Origin: an uncultured Pelagibacteraceae bacterium
Lineage (GTDB): Bacteria > Pseudomonadota > Alphaproteobacteria > Pelagibacterales > Pelagibacteraceae
Length of the DNA: 33,768 nt
NCBI GenBank assembly: GCA_902513955.1
Contig: CABXOW010000012.1
Location: 1 to 33,768 of the forward strand
Direction: 5' to 3'
The notes under the pieces are model-generated. The model was not told the DNA's origin, did no database searches, and saw only the letters and a program-made list of their open reading frames with translations. Numbering within the stretch: the stretch's first letter is position 1; each line of letters begins with the position of its first letter. Made by a program: the position numbers and the translations under genes. Shown one piece after another: positions 1 through 8,246 of the stretch.

Positions 1-1
1 A

Positions 2-370
2 ATTAAGCATGATGTAAGAGACAGTTTAAGTGCACCTGACACAAGTACAATAGTAGAAGGTGAAAATGTATTTATTTATAAAGTTGACGAAAAAAACAAA
101 GTAATGAAAACAAAAGTAACTATAGGTGATAGATATTTAGGCTTTGTAGAAATTCTAGATGGATTAAATAATGGTGATAAAATTGTTGCCGAAGGAACAA
201 AAAAAGTTAGACCAAATCTAACTATAAGACCAATTGAAAAAGGTGCTAAAAAAAAACAAGGAAACTCTAGTTGGGGCAAGAAAAAAAAATCAAAAAAAGG
301 TGAAACAAAAAAAGGTAAATTTGATTGGTTAAAAAATATTTTTAATAAATCTGAAAAAGAAAAAAAATAA
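2..370 (+). CDS. RND efflux periplasmic adaptor (membrane fusion protein), C-terminal part
   Basis: Only the last 122 residues are present; the reading frame is open from base 2 and the start lies upstream of the window. The visible part matches the C-terminal barrel and membrane-proximal domain of HlyD/AcrA-type adaptors: a stretch reading VFIYKVDEKNKV, then a TKVTIGDR strand and the family-typical GLNNGDKIVAEGTKKVRPNL. Adaptors of this family join an inner-membrane RND pump to an outer-membrane channel in the periplasm. The pump gene follows after 4 bases, so the two are almost certainly one operon. The last 40 or so residues are a tail dominated by Lys with Gly and Ser, which the family does not usually have; it could touch membrane phospholipid or murein, but that is inference. 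Confidence 0.85.
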   Translation: MKHDVRDSLSAPDTSTIVEGENVFIYKVDEKNKVMKTKVTIGDRYLGFVEILDGLNNGDKIVAEGTKKVRPNLTIRPIEKGAKKKQGNSSWGKKKKSKKGETKKGKFDWLKNIFNKSEKEKK

Positions 371-374
371 TTAA

Positions 375-3300
375 ATGTATATAACCGAAATCAGTATTAA
401 ACGACCTGTTGTAGCTTGGGTCATGTCTTTAATATTAATTATTTTTGGTATATTTGTTTTTTCGGAGTTGCCAGTAAGAGAGCTTCCTGATGGTATTCAA
501 CCTCCTGTAGTTCAAGTTCAAACAGATTATAAGTCTGCATCAGCAGAAATAGTTGATGAAGAAATAACTCAAAAACTTGAAGATGTTATTGGTGGAGCAG
601 AAGGTATTAAAAATATTGACTCAAGCTCTTTAAATGGAAGAAGCAGAATTAATATTCAATTTAATACAGATATAGACTTAGACGATGCAGCAAATGATAT
701 AAGAGAAAGAGTTGCTCGTGTTGTGGATAATTTACCCAGCGAGTCAAATCCACCACAAATTTTAAAACAAGCAGCGGGTTTCACTACTACTATGTGGGTA
801 TCACTTTCTTCACCTAATTGGGATGATCTAGATCTTGGAGATTATGCTGAAAGATATCTTATAGATGCATTTTCAAGTGTACCAAATGTTGGTAGAATTT
901 TAGTTGGTGGACTAAGAGAACTTAGTGTCAGAGTTTGGATAGACCCAATTAAATTAGCAGCAAATAATCTAACGATTCAAGAGGTAGAAAGAGCTTTAAG
1001 AAACGAAAATATTAACCTTCCCGCAGGGACATTAGAGGCAAATAATAAAGATTTAACTCTAAATATTGATAAGTCTTACACTAACATAGATACAATAAAG
1101 CAGCTTCCTCTTAGAAAAAATAAAGACAAAGTAATAATTCTTTCTGATGTTGCAAATGTTGAATTTGGGCCTGTTTCAGAAAAAACTTTATTCAAAGCAC
1201 AAAGAAAAAATGCAGTGAATTTAAAAACTGTTGGAATTGGAATTTATGCAAAAAGTGGGGCTTCAACAGTAGAACTGTCTAAGCAAATAAAAGTCAAAAT
1301 TAAAGAACTTAATAAAACTTTACCAGATGGATTAAAATTAGAAGTAGCATTTAATAGAGCTACCTACATTGGTGCTGCAATTGAAGAAGTATATAAAAGT
1401 TTGGTTATTGCTTTTGTTTTGGTTGTTTTAATTATTTATCTTTTTCTAGGTAATCTTAAAGCTGTAATTGTACCAGCAGTAGCATTACCAGTTAGTTTAA
1501 TTGGTTCATTTCTTGGATTATACATATTTGATTTATCTATAAATATTTTTGTATTACTAAGTTTTATTTTAGCAATTGGAATAATTACTGATGACTCTGT
1601 AATTATGACTGATGCTATTTATACAAGGATAGAAAATGGAGAAACACCATTAGTTGCTGCATATAAAGGTTCTAAACAAATTACTTTTGCTATTATTGCA
1701 ACTACATTGATTTTAGTTGCTGTATTCTTACCATTAATTTTTATAAAAGGAATTTCTGGAACATTATTTAAAGAAACAGCGATAGCATTATCTTTTTCAA
1801 TTGTTGTATCTTCTTTTGTAGCATTAACTTTGTCTCCAATGCTAGGAAGCAAGTTCTTAAATAAAAAAGATAAAATTAATTTTTTTGTAAAAAAATTTAA
1901 CAATGGGTTTAGATCTTTTACTGGATTTTATATTGATTCACTTCAATATTGGATTAATAAGCAAAAAACTATTTCAATATTTATAATCTTAATCATTTGT
2001 GCATCTGCATATCTTTTTAATTTTTCAAAAAAAGAGTTATTACCGACGGAAGATAGAGGCTCTTATTTAATAATAGGATCAACTGATGAAGGGAGCTCAT
2101 TCGAATATACTCAAGAAAAAGCTCAAATAATTGAGGGTAGAATATTAAAGCTATTGCAAGCTGAAAATAGTCCATATGAAAGACTAATAATGAGAGTTCC
2201 AGGTTTTGGTAAATCTGCAACAACCTATAATACTTTTATTATAATTGCTTTATTAGACGAATGGAAAAACAGAGAAAAAAATAGTCAAACTGTCTTAAGA
2301 GAAGCAATTGGACAAGTAGTTTCAGTTCCTGAAACCTTTGCTTTTCCAATATCTCCTCAAGGGATAAGAGTTTCGAGCTATAATAAACCAGTACAAATGG
2401 TTATTTATGGATCTAGTTACGAAGAACTAGAAGAAATCCAAAGCAATATTTTAAGAGAACTTAGAAAAAACAGAAATATGTCTCGAATAGAAAGTGATTA
2501 CACAAAAAATAAACCCGAAGTTAAATTAATCACAAATAAAAATCGAGCTAATGATTTAGGTGTATCTACTGAAAATATTGGAAGAACTCTTGAAACACTT
2601 TATGGTGGAAAAAGAGTAACGTCTTTTAGTAAAGAAGGAAGAGAATATCCAATTATATTACAACAATATTTAGCTGATAGAAGAGATAAAGATGGTTTGT
2701 CGAAGATCTTTGTAAGATCTGAAACGACAGGAAAATTAGTTTCTTTAGCGAGTCTTGTTGAGTTTAAGGAAAAAGGGACAGCAGAAGCATTGCCTAGATA
2801 TAATCGTCAAAGAGCTGTTACGATTTCAGCAGCTCTCTCAGAAGATTACACACTTACAGAAGCAATTAAATATTTAGAGGATGTAATGATTAGAGTTGCT
2901 CCTCAGAACCAGATCACTTGGAAAGGAAAATCTGAAGAACTAAAAGAAACAACAAATGAAATATATTTAATTTTTGCTCTTGCTTTATTAACCGCTTATT
3001 TAGTTATGGCAGCAACATTCAATTCTTTTGTTCACCCATTTATAATTATATTAACGGTTCCACTTGCAGTCTTTGGTGGATTAGTTTTTATTTTACTTTT
3101 AAATAGTTCGATTAATATATTTTCACAAATTGCCTTGATTATACTTATAGGTATATCTACCAAGAATAGTATTTTAATAGTGGACTATGCAAATCAATTA
3201 AGAACAACTGGCATTAAGATAGAAGATGCTTTAATTAAGGCATGTCAGCTTAGAATTAGACCAATCATTATGACCTCTTTGAGCACAATGATAGCAATGT

Positions 3301-3497
3301 TGCCATTGGTTATTGGTAATATTGGACCTGGAGCAGGAGAAGGATCAAGATTAGCTGTTGGTTCAACTATTTTAGGTGGGATGATAATTTCAACATTCTT
3401 TACTTTATATGTAACACCTACGATGTATCTAGCACTTGCAAAAAATACTAAGCGTATTGATGCTATCGATATTGAGTTAAAAAAGCAGTTAGATTAA
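375..3497 (+). CDS. RND family efflux transporter, inner-membrane permease subunit
   Basis: A 1040-residue protein, the normal length for AcrB/MexB-type (HAE1) pumps that use the proton gradient to expel drugs, detergents or other amphiphiles across the envelope. The N-terminus ITEISIKRPVVAWVMSLILI is a typical first membrane helix. A large periplasmic loop follows, then a helix bundle from about residue 335 to 500, a second large loop, and a final bundle from about 855 to 1020. The proton-relay aspartates are visible as D406-D407 in GIITDDSVIMTD, matching the AcrB pair in position. The adaptor gene ends 4 bases upstream. No outer-membrane TolC gene is in the window. The substrate cannot be told from sequence. 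The 3' end overlaps the convergent lipoprotein gene by 4 bases. Confidence 0.95.
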   Translation: MYITEISIKRPVVAWVMSLILIIFGIFVFSELPVRELPDGIQPPVVQVQTDYKSASAEIVDEEITQKLEDVIGGAEGIKNIDSSSLNGRSRINIQFNTDIDLDDAANDIRERVARVVDNLPSESNPPQILKQAAGFTTTMWVSLSSPNWDDLDLGDYAERYLIDAFSSVPNVGRILVGGLRELSVRVWIDPIKLAANNLTIQEVERALRNENINLPAGTLEANNKDLTLNIDKSYTNIDTIKQLPLRKNKDKVIILSDVANVEFGPVSEKTLFKAQRKNAVNLKTVGIGIYAKSGASTVELSKQIKVKIKELNKTLPDGLKLEVAFNRATYIGAAIEEVYKSLVIAFVLVVLIIYLFLGNLKAVIVPAVALPVSLIGSFLGLYIFDLSINIFVLLSFILAIGIITDDSVIMTDAIYTRIENGETPLVAAYKGSKQITFAIIATTLILVAVFLPLIFIKGISGTLFKETAIALSFSIVVSSFVALTLSPMLGSKFLNKKDKINFFVKKFNNGFRSFTGFYIDSLQYWINKQKTISIFIILIICASAYLFNFSKKELLPTEDRGSYLIIGSTDEGSSFEYTQEKAQIIEGRILKLLQAENSPYERLIMRVPGFGKSATTYNTFIIIALLDEWKNREKNSQTVLREAIGQVVSVPETFAFPISPQGIRVSSYNKPVQMVIYGSSYEELEEIQSNILRELRKNRNMSRIESDYTKNKPEVKLITNKNRANDLGVSTENIGRTLETLYGGKRVTSFSKEGREYPIILQQYLADRRDKDGLSKIFVRSETTGKLVSLASLVEFKEKGTAEALPRYNRQRAVTISAALSEDYTLTEAIKYLEDVMIRVAPQNQITWKGKSEELKETTNEIYLIFALALLTAYLVMAATFNSFVHPFIIILTVPLAVFGGLVFILLLNSSINIFSQIALIILIGISTKNSILIVDYANQLRTTGIKIEDALIKACQLRIRPIIMTSLSTMIAMLPLVIGNIGPGAGEGSRLAVGSTILGGMIISTFFTLYVTPTMYLALAKNTKRIDAIDIELKKQLD

Positions 3498-4093
3498 AAG
3501 AAAATATATTTTTTTGTGGATAAAGAATTTTTACATTTTGATAGTTGTTGCTTATAGATATTTGATTGTTTCTCTACTCTCTTAGCTAAGTTAGTTACTT
3601 TTTTATTACTTTTATAATTTTTAAAATTTCCCCAACCTTCATGATATGCAATATACTGTTTAAAAGCATCCTTCTTTGAAACTTTTAAAATTTTTTCAGT
3701 TTTATTTGTATACCAACCAATAAAATCTACACTGTCTTTAAATCTTGTTCTTGTAGCGTATTTATTTCCTGTTTCATCTTTATATTGTTTCCATGTTCCC
3801 TTAACAGCTTGTGAATAACCAAAAGAGCTTGATGGTCTTTTATAGGGGACTACTTTAAATAGTTTCTGTCTTGGTGGCTTTGCTAACCAGTCAAAGCTGG
3901 ACTCCATCTTTATAATTGCAAGCTGTAAATAAACAGGAGTCCCCCATTTTTTCTCAGCTTTTTTTGCATGTTTATACCACATGTATCTTTCGTTAAATAT
4001 TGAACAGCTATTTGATGTATTGCTGGGTACAGAAGAACAGCCTGAAATTAGAATAACTAAAAAAAATAAATAATTAATTTTTAAAAATTTCAT
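3494..4093 (-). CDS. Lytic-transglycosylase-like lipoprotein
   Basis: A small envelope protein with a lipoprotein signal: MKFLKIN, a hydrophobic stretch, then the lipobox LISGC. The start at 4093 gives a compact 18-residue signal; an in-frame ATG at 4117 would add eight residues. The mature part resembles the SLT/lysozyme-like fold: AIIKMESSFDW carries the expected catalytic Glu, followed by SSSFGYSQAVKGTWKQY and a later YIAYHEGWGNFKNY. Such proteins cleave or bind the murein glycan strand, releasing 1,6-anhydro-muropeptides. That would fit the AmgK/MurU/AmpG-like recycling genes elsewhere in this window. The gene stands alone, convergent with the RND pump and divergent from gpmA. The fold is fairly clear; the enzymatic activity is inferred. 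Confidence 0.75.
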   Translation of the reverse strand: MKFLKINYLFFLVILISGCSSVPSNTSNSCSIFNERYMWYKHAKKAEKKWGTPVYLQLAIIKMESSFDWLAKPPRQKLFKVVPYKRPSSSFGYSQAVKGTWKQYKDETGNKYATRTRFKDSVDFIGWYTNKTEKILKVSKKDAFKQYIAYHEGWGNFKNYKSNKKVTNLAKRVEKQSNIYKQQLSKCKNSLSTKKYIFF

Positions 4094-4138
4094 TAAGAAT
4101 ATAGTTTTATTTATCAAATTGATCTAAAAGATAAACAA

Positions 4139-4852
4139 ATGAGTTATTTAATTTTAGTAAGACACGGTCAAAGTATTTGGAATCTTGAAAAGAGATTTAC
4201 TGGATGGGTTGATGTAGATTTAACAGAAAATGGAAAATCAGAAGCAAAAAAGGCTGGTGAATTAATAAAAAAAGAAGAAATTGAAATTGATCATTATTAT
4301 TCCTCTTTCCAGTTAAGATCAAAAAATACCTTAAAATTGATAAAAGAAATTTTGCAAGATTCTAAAGTTTTTAATGAGTCCTGGGAATTAAATGAGAGAC
4401 ATTATGGTGCTCTCACTGGTTTAAATAAAGATGAAATGAAAGTCAAATTGGGTGAAGAAAAAGTTCATCAATTTAGACGTTCGTGGGATTTACGACCTGA
4501 TCCATTAGATAAAAAAAATCCTTATCATCCTATTAATATTGATACCTATAAAGAAATACCAATTAATCAAATACCTGACACAGAGTCACTTAAAGACACT
4601 TATGAGAGGGTATTTAATTTTTATAAAAAAGAAATTAAAAATAAAATTTCAAAAAATAATATCTTAATTTCTGCACATGGAAATTCGATTAGAGCATTAT
4701 GTAAATACTTATTCAAATTAGATGAAAATCAAATATCTAAATTAGAGATTCCAACTGGAAATCCACTATTAATAAATTTAGATGAAGATAAGAAAATTAT
4801 AAATTGTAAATACTTAGATAAAGAAAGAGCTAAAGATCTTGTAGTTTTCTAA
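4139..4852 (+). CDS. gpmA: 2,3-bisphosphoglycerate-dependent phosphoglycerate mutase
   Basis: Interconverts 3- and 2-phosphoglycerate in glycolysis and gluconeogenesis in the cytosol. The protein has 237 residues, normal for the cofactor-dependent family. The phosphohistidine motif VRHGQSIWN is at residues 7-15 (His9), followed by FTGWVDVDLTENG, ELNERHYGALTGLNK, and the second active-site histidine His180 in SAHGNSIRAL. All substrate-binding segments of the family are intact. Its start is 45 bases from the divergent lipoprotein gene. Its last 23 bases overlap, on the opposite strand, the 3' end of the nucleotidyltransferase gene, an unusually deep convergent overlap. No Shine-Dalgarno site is visible ahead of the ATG. 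Confidence 0.96.
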   Translation: MSYLILVRHGQSIWNLEKRFTGWVDVDLTENGKSEAKKAGELIKKEEIEIDHYYSSFQLRSKNTLKLIKEILQDSKVFNESWELNERHYGALTGLNKDEMKVKLGEEKVHQFRRSWDLRPDPLDKKNPYHPINIDTYKEIPINQIPDTESLKDTYERVFNFYKKEIKNKISKNNILISAHGNSIRALCKYLFKLDENQISKLEIPTGNPLLINLDEDKKIINCKYLDKERAKDLVVF

Positions 4853-5519
4853 AAGTTTCAAGATCTGTTAAATGATAAAAATCATTATTAGTCTCATAGC
4901 CATATAATTCTTTTTTTTTAATAAGATCATTCCATACATTTGTTATTGAAAAATTTTCATCTTTATAATCAGAAAGAAGTTTTTTATTCATTATTTGGCA
5001 TCCTGTATAAATAAACTTTCTTTCATTATTTTTTATAATTAAATTATCTTTGAGATCAAAATCCCCGTTCAAATTCTTATCAAAACTTAATTCTTTATTA
5101 ACTAATAAAAGTATATTTTTAATTTTTTTAGAAAAATATATCTTTTCCATCTCAATAATTTCTTTAGAATAATGTGTTTTCCATATTGTATCTGGATTAA
5201 ATATTAAAACATCATCCTCATTCGTATGATGTATCATATTGTTTATGCCACCACCTGTATTAAGAATATTCTTACCATCTTCAATAATTGTAATTTTAGA
5301 TTTAAATTTTTTATGATTTATAAAATTATGAATTTGATCTTTTAGATAAAATGTATTGAGAATAATTTCTTGTATGCCCAAACTTTCAATTAATTTAATG
5401 CAAGTTTCAAGTACTGTAATATTATTCAATTTGATCAAAGGTTTTGGAGTATCTAACGTTAGGGGATTTAATCTTTTTCCAAATCCTGCGCACAAAATCA
5501 AGGCTGTATTAATTTTCAT
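4830..5519 (-). CDS. murU: Sugar-1-phosphate nucleotidyltransferase, MurU-like (N-acetylmuramate-1-phosphate uridylyltransferase)
   Basis: A 229-residue single-domain nucleotidyltransferase. The signature ALILCAGFGKRLNPLTLDTP followed by KPL is at residues 6-28, and FNPDTIW supplies the metal-binding Asp. In Pseudomonas and other Gram-negatives MurU makes UDP-MurNAc from MurNAc-1-phosphate, bypassing de novo UDP-MurNAc synthesis (the fosfomycin-sensitive MurA step). The gene starts 1 base after the AmgK-like kinase, the usual partner, which is the main reason for choosing MurU over a mannose- or glucose-1-phosphate nucleotidyltransferase. It is the last gene of the long minus-strand run, and its 3' end overlaps gpmA. 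The family call is firm; the substrate is inferred from the neighbour. Confidence 0.82.
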   Translation of the reverse strand: MKINTALILCAGFGKRLNPLTLDTPKPLIKLNNITVLETCIKLIESLGIQEIILNTFYLKDQIHNFINHKKFKSKITIIEDGKNILNTGGGINNMIHHTNEDDVLIFNPDTIWKTHYSKEIIEMEKIYFSKKIKNILLLVNKELSFDKNLNGDFDLKDNLIIKNNERKFIYTGCQIMNKKLLSDYKDENFSITNVWNDLIKKKELYGYETNNDFYHLTDLETFRKLQDL

Positions 5520-5520
5520 G

Positions 5521-6471
5521 TTATTTGATTATAAATTTAGGAAAATTAGATGCTAATAACAACTTCAAATTACCCAAAACTTTATTATTACTCATCCTGT
5601 TATCAATCATCTTCCACGCATAGGGAATAAGTTTTAAGTATTTTCTTTTCTTATCTCGCTCTGCTAGCCTCATAAATATACCGATAATCTTCAAATTTCT
5701 AAGAACTGACAAAATATCAAAATCATTTTTGAATTTATCTGCATCAATTTGTTTATTAGTCTTTAAATAATACTTATAAACTTTGTCTTTTAGTGAATTG
5801 GATGTTTTGTATCTAACATCATCTATCAAAGAAGCTAAATCGTAGGCCTTATTCCCAATAAGAGCATCTTGATTATCAATTAATCCAATTTGATTTTTTA
5901 AATTGATGATTAGGTTTGAAACATGAAAATCTCTATGGACAAAAGTATCATTTCTAAAATTTAATTTAGATAATAATAACTTAATTTCTTTATTAAATTT
6001 ACTGTTAAATGTATTGATTTTTTTTTTATTTAATTTTTTTGGAACATACCAATAACTAAATAACTTTGACTCATCTAATAAGATCTTATTTTTATAATCT
6101 TTAATCAGGTATAATTCATTTCTGAAATTTTTGATTTTTTTATTTTTAACTAGTTGAATTTTATTCAAAACATTAATTACTTTTTTAAATATCGAATATT
6201 GATTTTTTTTATTTTTTGAAAATATTTGATAAATTGTTTTGTTTCCTAAATCTTGTATTTCAATATAATTTTTTTTATAATTTTGACTTAATAATTTAGG
6301 AGCGATTATATTATTTTTGATTAAGATTTTATTAATTGTGTCATAAATTAATAAATTTTTAATTTTTTCTCTATTTGCAAATACTATAATTGTATTTTTT
6401 TTGATATTTCTATAAAATTTTCTAAAAGATGCATCTCCTTTAATTTCTTTAAAATCTTTTGAAAGTTCCAT
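5521..6471 (-). CDS. amgK: Aminoglycoside-phosphotransferase-fold sugar kinase, AmgK-like (MurNAc/GlcNAc anomeric kinase)
   Basis: 316 residues with a protein-kinase-like APH fold. The N-terminal GDASFRKFYR is the AmgK-type nucleotide-loop motif. The catalytic core is FVHRDFHVSNLIINL, then the metal-binding GLIDNQDALIGNKAYDLASL. AmgK phosphorylates MurNAc at the anomeric carbon so that MurU can convert it to UDP-MurNAc; the MurU-like gene begins 1 base downstream. A gene of this type next to tsaE is a familiar alphaproteobacterial arrangement. The protein is extremely rich in Lys, Asn and Ile, and its gene contains a run of ten T on the + strand at 6018-6027, a possible slippage site. A general aminoglycoside kinase is unlikely in this context. 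Confidence 0.82.
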   Translation of the reverse strand: MELSKDFKEIKGDASFRKFYRNIKKNTIIVFANREKIKNLLIYDTINKILIKNNIIAPKLLSQNYKKNYIEIQDLGNKTIYQIFSKNKKNQYSIFKKVINVLNKIQLVKNKKIKNFRNELYLIKDYKNKILLDESKLFSYWYVPKKLNKKKINTFNSKFNKEIKLLLSKLNFRNDTFVHRDFHVSNLIINLKNQIGLIDNQDALIGNKAYDLASLIDDVRYKTSNSLKDKVYKYYLKTNKQIDADKFKNDFDILSVLRNLKIIGIFMRLAERDKKRKYLKLIPYAWKMIDNRMSNNKVLGNLKLLLASNFPKFIIK

Positions 6472-6480
6472 AGTAAAAGA

Positions 6481-6933
6481 TTAATCTAAACCATCAATTT
6501 TAACAGATCTATCATTTAATTCATTCTCATAATTAAATATTAAGTCTATTTTCGTTAAGTTTTTTTTATTGATTAATTGAGGCCACTCTATGAGTGTTAT
6601 TGTATTTTTATCATTATTAAATAAGTCTAAGTTTTCAATTTCAGATTTGTCTTTTAATCTAAATAAATCATAATGTTTAATAACTAAATTATCTAACTCA
6701 TACTCATTAAGTAAGTTAAATGTAGGGCTTGTTACTTCTGTAATTTGTAATTTTTTTTGTGTCTGAAAATTATTAATTAAATATTTAACGAAAGTGGTTT
6801 TACCCACACCCATTTCTCCATATAAAAAAATTATTTCACCCCCTTTTAAATAATTTGAAAGATCTTTGGCTAATTCTCTGGTCGTCTCTTCTAAAGATAT
6901 ATCTATTATGCTATTTCTAATAGCGATAGGCAT
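6481..6933 (-). CDS. tsaE: tRNA threonylcarbamoyladenosine biosynthesis ATPase TsaE
   Basis: The small P-loop ATPase that drives the TsaBD complex when it makes t6A37 in ANN-decoding tRNAs. The Walker A motif [14 protein letters not shown] and the following [10 protein letters not shown] and HYDLFRL motifs are all present; the FNLLNEY and IEWPQ segments are typical. I chose the ATG at 6933 (MPIAIRNS), which gives the usual length of about 150 residues. An in-frame ATG at 6963 would add ten residues lying wholly inside ahcY. Even the shorter form overlaps the end of ahcY by 17 bases, so translation is probably coupled. The AmgK-like gene follows after 9 bases. The partners TsaB/C/D are not in the window. 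Confidence 0.93.
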   Translation of the reverse strand: MPIAIRNSIIDISLEETTRELAKDLSNYLKGGEIIFLYGEMGVGKTTFVKYLINNFQTQKKLQITEVTSPTFNLLNEYELDNLVIKHYDLFRLKDKSEIENLDLFNNDKNTITLIEWPQLINKKNLTKIDLIFNYENELNDRSVKIDGLD

Positions 6934-8203
6934 CTGGTTTGAATGGACCCTCTGTCCCAACACTTATATAATCTGCTTGTTCTTTGGATAATTTAGTAAG
7001 TTTAGCACCAACTTTTTTTAAATGAAGAGTGGCAACTTTTTCATCTAAATGTTTGGGTAATACGTAAACTTTATTTTCATAATTTTTAGAATTATTCCAA
7101 AGCTCAATCTGTGCAATTACTTGGTTTGTAAATGAAGCGCTCATAACAAAACTTGGATGTCCTGTAGCACAACCTAAATTTACCAATCTACCTTCAGCTA
7201 AAAGAATAATTCTTTTTTTGCTTGGTAGTTCTATTTCATGAACCTGTGGTTTAACTTCGTTCCATTTATAATTTTTCAAAGCTTCAACTTGAATTTCATT
7301 ATCAAAGTGGCCAATATTACATAAAATTGCTCTATCTTTCATATCTCTAATGTGATCTGCAGTAACAATATCTTTATTACCTGTCGCTGTTACTACGATA
7401 TCTGCTCTGCTAATAGCTTCTTCCATTAAAACAACTTCGTACCCTTCCATTGCAGCCTGTAATGCACAGATTGGGTCTGCCTCTGTAACTAAAACTCTTG
7501 CTCCACTTTGTCTTAGTGATGCTGCGCTTCCTTTACCCACATCTCCAAAACCTGCTACGATTGCAATTTTTCCTGACATCATAACATCTGTTGCTCTTCT
7601 AATTCCATCTACTAAGCTTTCTCTACAACCATATAAATTATCAAATTTTGATTTTGTGACTGAGTCATTAACATTGATTGCAGGAACTAAAAGAGAGTTG
7701 TCTTTTTCCATTTTATTTAAGGCTTTTATTCCAGTAGTAGTTTCTTCTGAAACTCCTTTTATATCTTTCATCAAATCTTTATATTCATTATGCATGATTG
7801 CAGTTAAATCACCACCATCATCTAAAAGCATATTTGGTTTCCAATCAGGTTTACCAATAATAGTTTGTTTAATGCACCAAAGATATTCCTCTTCAGTCTC
7901 GCCTTTCCATGCGTAAACAGGTATTCCAGCTTTTGCAATTGCAGCAGCTGCATGATCCTGAGTTGAAAAAATATTACATGAAGACCATCTTGCCTCAGCT
8001 CCTAAAGCAACTAATGTTTCTATCAATACAGCTGTTTGAATAGTCATATGCAAACATCCAATAATTCTTGCTCCTTTTAAAGGTTTGGTCTCTGAATACT
8101 CTTCTCTTAAAGCCATTAATCCTGGCATTTCACTCTCTGCTATCGAGATTTCTTTTCTACCAAATTCAGCTGAAGATATATCTTTTACTTTAAAGTCTTC
8201 CAT
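6917..8203 (-). CDS. ahcY: Adenosylhomocysteinase (S-adenosyl-L-homocysteine hydrolase)
   Basis: Splits S-adenosylhomocysteine to homocysteine and adenosine with bound NAD, relieving product inhibition of methyltransferases and feeding homocysteine to methionine. Its 428 residues are normal for the short bacterial form. Visible family motifs are [30 protein letters not shown] (catalytic Lys and Asp), the NAD fold [15 protein letters not shown] near residue 220, [27 protein letters not shown], and the C-terminal FKPDAYRY whose Lys and Tyr reach the neighbouring subunit's NAD. It sits between chvG and tsaE and has its own promoter in the 43-base gap upstream. No SAH or SAM riboswitch fits in that gap. 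Confidence 0.98.
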   Translation of the reverse strand: MEDFKVKDISSAEFGRKEISIAESEMPGLMALREEYSETKPLKGARIIGCLHMTIQTAVLIETLVALGAEARWSSCNIFSTQDHAAAAIAKAGIPVYAWKGETEEEYLWCIKQTIIGKPDWKPNMLLDDGGDLTAIMHNEYKDLMKDIKGVSEETTTGIKALNKMEKDNSLLVPAINVNDSVTKSKFDNLYGCRESLVDGIRRATDVMMSGKIAIVAGFGDVGKGSAASLRQSGARVLVTEADPICALQAAMEGYEVVLMEEAISRADIVVTATGNKDIVTADHIRDMKDRAILCNIGHFDNEIQVEALKNYKWNEVKPQVHEIELPSKKRIILLAEGRLVNLGCATGHPSFVMSASFTNQVIAQIELWNNSKNYENKVYVLPKHLDEKVATLHLKKVGAKLTKLSKEQADYISVGTEGPFKPDAYRY

Positions 8204-8211
8204 GAAAAAGT

Positions 8212-8239
8212 TTTATACAGTTAAGAATAAATTAATCAA
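8212..8239 (-). promoter_or_regulatory. Sigma-70-like promoter for ahcY
   Basis: Read on the minus strand: TTGATT (8234-8239), a 16-base spacer, then TATAAA (8212-8217), with only 8 bases from the -10 box to the ahcY ATG. A start six or seven bases past the -10 would leave a leader of at most a couple of bases. No ribosome site is visible. This would let ahcY be expressed apart from chvG/chvI. Confidence 0.55.
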
Positions 8240-8246
8240 GTTAAGA

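Noticed and set aside
1619..1903. A 94-codon open frame opposite the RND pump
   Set aside because: It is antisense to conserved pump helices and shows no motif or plausible start.
6934..6963. N-terminal extension of TsaE from the ATG at 6963
   Set aside because: The ten extra residues lie wholly within ahcY coding sequence and exceed the usual TsaE N-terminus; the ATG at 6933 fits better.
8204..8246. Possible SAH or SAM riboswitch before ahcY
   Set aside because: The gap is only 43 bases, is filled by a promoter, and shows none of the conserved riboswitch cores.
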